Part shown: positions 22,095 through 25,298 of the stretch, piece after piece | Position numbering within the stretch: position 1 is the first letter of the stretch | Layout of the letters: the number at the start of each line of letters is the position of its first letter | From: JACZUI01 sp041599115 | Lineage (GTDB): Bacteria; Actinomycetota; Acidimicrobiia; Spongiisociales; ZC4RG35 | Length of the DNA stretch: 25,298 nucleotides | Direction of reading: 5' to 3' | Assembly: GCA_041599115.1 (NCBI GenBank) | Contig: JBFHXF010000020.1 | Location: 1 to 25,298, forward strand | The notes under the pieces: model-generated | Told to the model about the DNA's origin: nothing | Seen by the model: the letters and a program-made list of their open reading frames with translations, nothing else | Database searches by the model: none | Program-made: the position numbers and the translations under genes

Positions 22095-22682
22095 TCAGGT
22101 TGGGTTCAACGGGACATAGCGAGGAACACCATCGTTGGCGTCCTTCACCCCATGTTGACACTGCACGACGCTCTTGAAGGCGGGGATCAGATCGGGGTCC
22201 CCGTAGCTCGCCAGCTCTGGTTTCGGGAGGTCGATCACCTTCTCGAAAGCCAGAAAGATGGGCGGCATGATTTCGTGATATGAGGGAGTGGTCTCTTGAT
22301 AGCTGTCCATGATCATCGTCTCGGTGTCGTCGATCACCTCATCGGACAGGTCGAGGCCCTTAGAGATCTCGGAAGCGAAGAACTGCTGATAGCGGTTAGT
22401 GGGGAGAGCGGTGAGTCTGGCACGCAGGGAGTCGTTGACGGCGCGGGCACGGTCCATCGTCTCCAGATAGAGACTGAGTCGGTTCGCCCCGTTCTCTTCT
22501 CGAAACGCCTGATATGACATATCGTTCATGACCGATCCCATGGCGAGCTGCCATTGCCACATCATCGGGCAGATGTCGAGAGCGACCTCGACGAACGCGG
22601 TGTTGAGCGGCGGATCCTCTCCGCCGGCGGTGCATGCGGTCGCCGCAAGGAGGGTGGCCAGGATGAAGACGATGAGGCGCAC
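22095..22682 (-). CDS. Lipoprotein of unknown function within the liv cluster
   Basis: A 195-aa predicted lipoprotein: a signal peptide of 16 residues ends at C17 (AATAC), followed by a mostly helical mature domain. Two further cysteines, in DICPMMW near residue 40 and VVQCQHG near residue 177, could form a disulfide outside the membrane. GTG 22682 was chosen because it begins the signal peptide directly and follows CATACT, a -10-like element, by 6 nt. An in-frame frame further upstream crosses the terminator hairpin of livK and would add nonsense to the N-terminus. I do not recognise the family. Position between livF and livK suggests a link with the importer but gives no function. Confidence 0.7.
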   Translation of the reverse strand: MRLIVFILATLLAATACTAGGEDPPLNTAFVEVALDICPMMWQWQLAMGSVMNDMSYQAFREENGANRLSLYLETMDRARAVNDSLRARLTALPTNRYQQFFASEISKGLDLSDEVIDDTETMIMDSYQETTPSYHEIMPPIFLAFEKVIDLPKPELASYGDPDLIPAFKSVVQCQHGVKDANDGVPRYVPLNPT

Positions 22683-22707
22683 CCGCCAAGTATGACGCCA
22701 GGTCAAA

Positions 22708-22739
22708 GAAGAGGGGCCGGCAAATGCCGGCCCCTCTTC
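22708..22739 (-). terminator. Strong intrinsic terminator of livK
   Basis: A 14-bp perfect stem, GAAGAGGGGCCGGC with its complement, closes a 4-nt loop. Read on the minus strand it lies 20 nt after the livK stop and is followed by TTTGACC, continuing a TTC-TTT run. It separates livK transcription from the downstream lipoprotein gene. Confidence 0.85.
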
Positions 22740-22758
22740 GGTCAGTGGTTGAACAGTC

Positions 22759-24054
22759 TTAGGAGGCGAACACGTACTCGTCGAGAGCGGTGTTCGGGGT
22801 CTCGCCACCGTCGTAGGTCGCGATACGGAAGCTCGCAGCAGCCGGCTCTCCGGCGTCGACGAACTCATAAGGGCCACCTTGACCGTCGTAGTCGATGTTG
22901 GTTCCGGCGTTGACCAGAGCGATGCAATCGGCGAAGGAGGTGCACTTGGTGCCGTCCTTCGTCACACCGTTGATCTCAGCGGCAACCGCCACCGGGTCGT
23001 CAGTGCCGGCAACAGCGGCTGCCAGGGCAATGATGATCACGGCGTCATATGTCTCCGCACCGTAGGCGAACACGCCGCCTACTCCGCCCTCGTAGGCACC
23101 GTCGAGACGGGCCGTGAAGTCGGAGATGGAGTTGAGGTCTACCGAAGGCTCGGTGCCCCTCATCCCGGTGAGGATCGACGGATCGGCCATTTCCTTGCCG
23201 ATGCCACCGATGTTGCCGTCAACACCCCACACATGCATCCCGTCGGTGGGGCCAATGCCCCGCTCGTGCATGGTGGTGAGAATGTTGGCCGACTCGGCGA
23301 AGCCGATCACGACGACGGCATCAGGGTTGGCCGCCACAATGGCGTCAACCTCGGCGTCGAAGTTCTCGGTGTCAACCGCGTATGCCGTGAACGGGTCCAC
23401 GGTGCCGCCGGCCGCCTCGAAGTTGGTCTTGAAGGCCTCTGCCAGACCCTGTCCGTATGACTCCTGCCTGTACAGGACAGCAACACTCTGGTTGCCCTCC
23501 GCGGCCACCTGGTCTGCCAGGACCTTGCCCTGAAGCAGGTCTGACGGGGCGGTACGGAAGTAGAGGCCGTTGTCGTTGTAGGTGGTGAAGTCAGGCGAAG
23601 TATTCGCCGGGGAGAAGTGGATGACGTTGTTGCCCGTGATCTTGTCGATGACCAGCTTGGAAACCGCCGAAGAGGCAGCACCGACGATGGCGTCGACTTT
23701 CAGAGCAAGAAGTCGGTCGACTTCGGGGTTGGCAATGTCCTGGTTGGTGTCACCAGAGTCGCCTTCCTGCAGCACGACGTCTTTGCCGAGGACGCCGCCT
23801 GCGGCGTTGATGTCCTGAACAGCGAGTCGGGCTCCGGCTACTTCTGGCGGGCCTAGAAAGGCCAGGTCACCGGTGACCGGGAGCAGAGTTCCAATGGTCA
23901 GGACTCCGTCAGCAGAAGCTGAACCGCTCGGGGCCTTGGTGGTGGCCGTGGGGGCCGCGGTCGTGGTCGAAGCTGTGGTGCCACCGCAGGCGACAGCCAC
24001 CATCGCCAGTACGGCGATCAACACCACAGTCCGCAACCAAGTTTTGTTGCGCAT
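22759..24054 (-). CDS. livK: Branched-chain amino acid ABC substrate-binding lipoprotein
   Basis: A 431-aa Peripla_BP_6 (type I binding fold) protein. The signal peptide ends at lipobox cysteine C23 (AVAC), a Thr/Ala/Ser-rich linker runs to about 48, and the two-lobed domain starts VLTIGTLLPVTGDLAFLGPPEVAGARLAV. Later landmarks are the SAVSKLVIDKI and GLYFRTAPSDLLQG segments and a CTSFADC pair near the C-terminus that may form a disulfide. ATG 24054 is preferred because GGAGG at 24066-24070 lies 11 nt upstream and because the signal peptide begins there. It captures branched-chain or similar amino acids outside the membrane for LivHMGF. It is transcribed convergently to livHMGF from its own promoter. 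Confidence 0.93.
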   Translation of the reverse strand: MRNKTWLRTVVLIAVLAMVAVACGGTTASTTTAAPTATTKAPSGSASADGVLTIGTLLPVTGDLAFLGPPEVAGARLAVQDINAAGGVLGKDVVLQEGDSGDTNQDIANPEVDRLLALKVDAIVGAASSAVSKLVIDKITGNNVIHFSPANTSPDFTTYNDNGLYFRTAPSDLLQGKVLADQVAAEGNQSVAVLYRQESYGQGLAEAFKTNFEAAGGTVDPFTAYAVDTENFDAEVDAIVAANPDAVVVIGFAESANILTTMHERGIGPTDGMHVWGVDGNIGGIGKEMADPSILTGMRGTEPSVDLNSISDFTARLDGAYEGGVGGVFAYGAETYDAVIIIALAAAVAGTDDPVAVAAEINGVTKDGTKCTSFADCIALVNAGTNIDYDGQGGPYEFVDAGEPAAASFRIATYDGGETPNTALDEYVFAS

Positions 24055-24186
24055 GTACTTAATTTCCTCCTGTTTGTGTGCTTGCCCAAAGGGCAGGTGC
24101 CTGAACGATAGACACTGCTGCGCCCAATATCCACCCGAGTAGGCCTCCTGCGAGGTCATCGAACCCTTGTAATAGGCTGGGCGGGA
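24055..24186. promoter_or_regulatory. Divergent promoter region of livK and the oxidoreductase gene
   Basis: On the minus strand this holds the livK ribosome binding site (GGAGG, 24066-24070) and a TGCCC-TTT-GGGCA mini-hairpin (24083-24095) in the leader, plus TATCGT further upstream as a possible -10. On plus, TAGGCT (24173-24178) lies 8 nt before GTG 24187. I cannot assign -35 boxes with confidence. Confidence 0.4.
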
Positions 24187-25298
24187 GTGAGTCGAAGTGC
24201 CGAAGTAGTGGTGGTCGGAGCCGGGATAATCGGGGCCTCGATCGCACTCCAACTGGCCCGGCACGGGGTCGAGAGTGTGATTGTGCTGGACAAGGCTGCC
24301 GGGCCGGGAGAGGGCTCGACCGGCGCCTCGTCCTCGATCTCACGATGTCGCTACTCCCATTCGGAGGTGATCCGTCTGGCATTGCACGGCCAGCGGGCCT
24401 ACGGGGCATGGTCAAAGTTCACCGGTCTCGGCCGAACCAGGGCAAACCTCCATCGGATCGGGGTCTTGTGGATGATGGGCGAGACCCGGGCGAAGACCGA
24501 GACCGATGCCGGGAGACTCCGAAAGGAGGGAGTCCCCGTCGACACTCTCGGTGCCGATGAGCTTCATCGGCTGTTCCCGACGCTCTCCGACTGTGGCCAT
24601 TCCTTCGATCTCAGCGGGGAGGTGGAGCATGTCTGCCAGCCGGGCGAGGCGTTTCTCTTCGAAACTGCCGGGGGGTATGTCGATCCGGTCGGGGCCAACC
24701 AGGATCTGATCGAGGGAGCCCGTTCGCTAGGAGTCTCCGTGCGGTTCAACAATCCGGTTTCCGGCCTGCTCATGCAGGGTGAGCGGGTAGGTGGGGTCCG
24801 GATGTCCGACGGTTCTTCGATCTCAGCAGGCCTGGTGGTCAACGCGGCCGGTCCGTGGTGCAACCAACTCAACGCCATGGCCGGGTTCACCCACCGGTGG
24901 ACCCTGACTCCCACGAGGGTCCAGACGGTATACCGTCCCTGGCCCGAGGCCCTCGGGCGGCTCCCTGTCGGGGCCGATTCCTCGACCGGGATCTACTTCA
25001 GGCCGGAGTCAGGGTCGGGGCTGGTGCTCATAGGCTCGGTCAGACCCGAGGACGAGACCGAGATCGTCTCCGATCCGGATGGATTCAAACGTACGCCTGA
25101 CCCGGCTTTCACCGAGAGGACCCTGGCCGCATTTCACCACCGTGTGCCGGATTTGGAGGCCCGGGGCTCGGTCACCGGGATCGCCGGGCCAACGGGCGGG
25201 ACCGCCGAGAAGCCGGTCGGCCTGACATGGGTCGCGGTGAGCGCGGCCTGGGGCGAATGGTCCGAACGATATGTGTTCGACGGCGACCGCGAGGCGAA
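24187..25298 (+). CDS. FAD-dependent DAO-family oxidoreductase, cut by window edge and chimeric at its end
   Basis: The open frame runs off the right edge after 370 codons. Residues 1-328 are a D-amino acid oxidase / sarcosine oxidase beta-type flavoprotein: the FAD-binding Rossmann motif VVVVGAGIIGASIA (about 7-20), STGASSSISRCRY near 45-56, GGYVDPVGANQDLIEGA near 166 and a VVNAAGPWCNQL FAD-contact segment near 219. GTG 24187 begins immediately before the Rossmann strand and follows a TAGGCT element. From residue 329 the frame reads VTGIAGPTGGTAEKPVG, the signature of PncC/CinA, instead of the DAO C-terminus. So the flavoprotein lacks its last 50-70 residues. It likely oxidised an amine or amino acid; the substrate is unknown. 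Confidence 0.75.
   Translation, partial: MSRSAEVVVVGAGIIGASIALQLARHGVESVIVLDKAAGPGEGSTGASSSISRCRYSHSEVIRLALHGQRAYGAWSKFTGLGRTRANLHRIGVLWMMGETRAKTETDAGRLRKEGVPVDTLGADELHRLFPTLSDCGHSFDLSGEVEHVCQPGEAFLFETAGGYVDPVGANQDLIEGARSLGVSVRFNNPVSGLLMQGERVGGVRMSDGSSISAGLVVNAAGPWCNQLNAMAGFTHRWTLTPTRVQTVYRPWPEALGRLPVGADSSTGIYFRPESGSGLVLIGSVRPEDETEIVSDPDGFKRTPDPAFTERTLAAFHHRVPDLEARGSVTGIAGPTGGTAEKPVGLTWVAVSAAWGEWSERYVFDGDREA
25171..25298 (+). other. PncC / CinA C-terminal-like segment (partial)
   Basis: The last 42 codons match the second half of the nicotinamide-nucleotide amidohydrolase domain (PncC, CinA C-terminus): VTGIAGPTGGTAEKPVG, then a strand WVAVSA and the FDGDREA element that precedes the final helix. 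The first half of that domain, with its catalytic serine region, is absent. The segment is in frame with the oxidoreductase, joined across VTGIAG (25171-25188), a string plausible in both families. Confidence 0.75.

Noticed and set aside
1..25298. CRISPR array, insertion sequence or transposase
   Set aside because: No spaced direct-repeat array and no recombinase or transposase motif was seen in any frame.

Overview
The window looks like chromosomal DNA of a high-GC Gram-positive bacterium, most likely an uncultured actinobacterium of the Acidimicrobiia type. The evidence is a paired DUF3263 and LytR_C gene, a WS/DGAT acyltransferase, an actinobacterial-type LexA box, many apparent leaderless starts (TANNNT followed by 6-9 nt and a start codon), and GTG/TTG starts with 4-bp stop-start overlaps. 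The class-level placement is inference. No mobile element, integrase or CRISPR array is visible, and gene content is mostly housekeeping, transport and envelope.

Layout: 1-262 is an edge region with a perfect 28-bp palindrome carrying a LexA/SOS box. 263-1739 is an ECF-like sigma factor overlapping a single-pass membrane partner. 1813-3457 is an overlapping DUF3263 / LytR_C / membrane toast-rack-like operon. 3473-7106 holds an AI-2E (PerM-type) permease, an MBL-fold hydrolase, an AlaX editing protein and a CvpA-CAP fusion. On the minus strand, 9794-7103 is a translationally coupled trio: WS/DGAT acyltransferase, a 131-aa protein of unknown function and an EamA/DMT transporter. 10135-13243 is a NEW3-repeat membrane protein with an ABC ATPase and an ABC-2 permease. 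13369-13845 is inorganic pyrophosphatase, preceded by a perfect duplicate of its first 16 codons. Kup potassium transporter (minus), a rhodanese, tRNA-Arg(CCT) (minus), a DUF1353 membrane protein and a NYN/OST-HTH protein follow.

18058-24054 is a complete branched-chain amino acid (Liv/HAAT) importer: LivH (with an unusual secreted N-terminal domain), LivM, LivG and LivF on plus, with a convergent lipoprotein and the substrate-binding lipoprotein LivK on minus. The permeases form the channel, LivG/LivF drive it, and LivK delivers substrate.

The last gene, an FAD-dependent DAO-family oxidoreductase, runs off the right edge. It switches in frame at about 25171 to a sequence I recognise as the middle of PncC/CinA. 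Both partners would be truncated there, so I suspect an assembly chimera at the contig end, or a genuine recombination joint.

I do not see a clear new defence or biosynthetic system. The best leads are the ppa 5' duplication, the LivH fusion, the right-edge chimera, the SOS box at the left edge and the acyltransferase / unknown / exporter trio.
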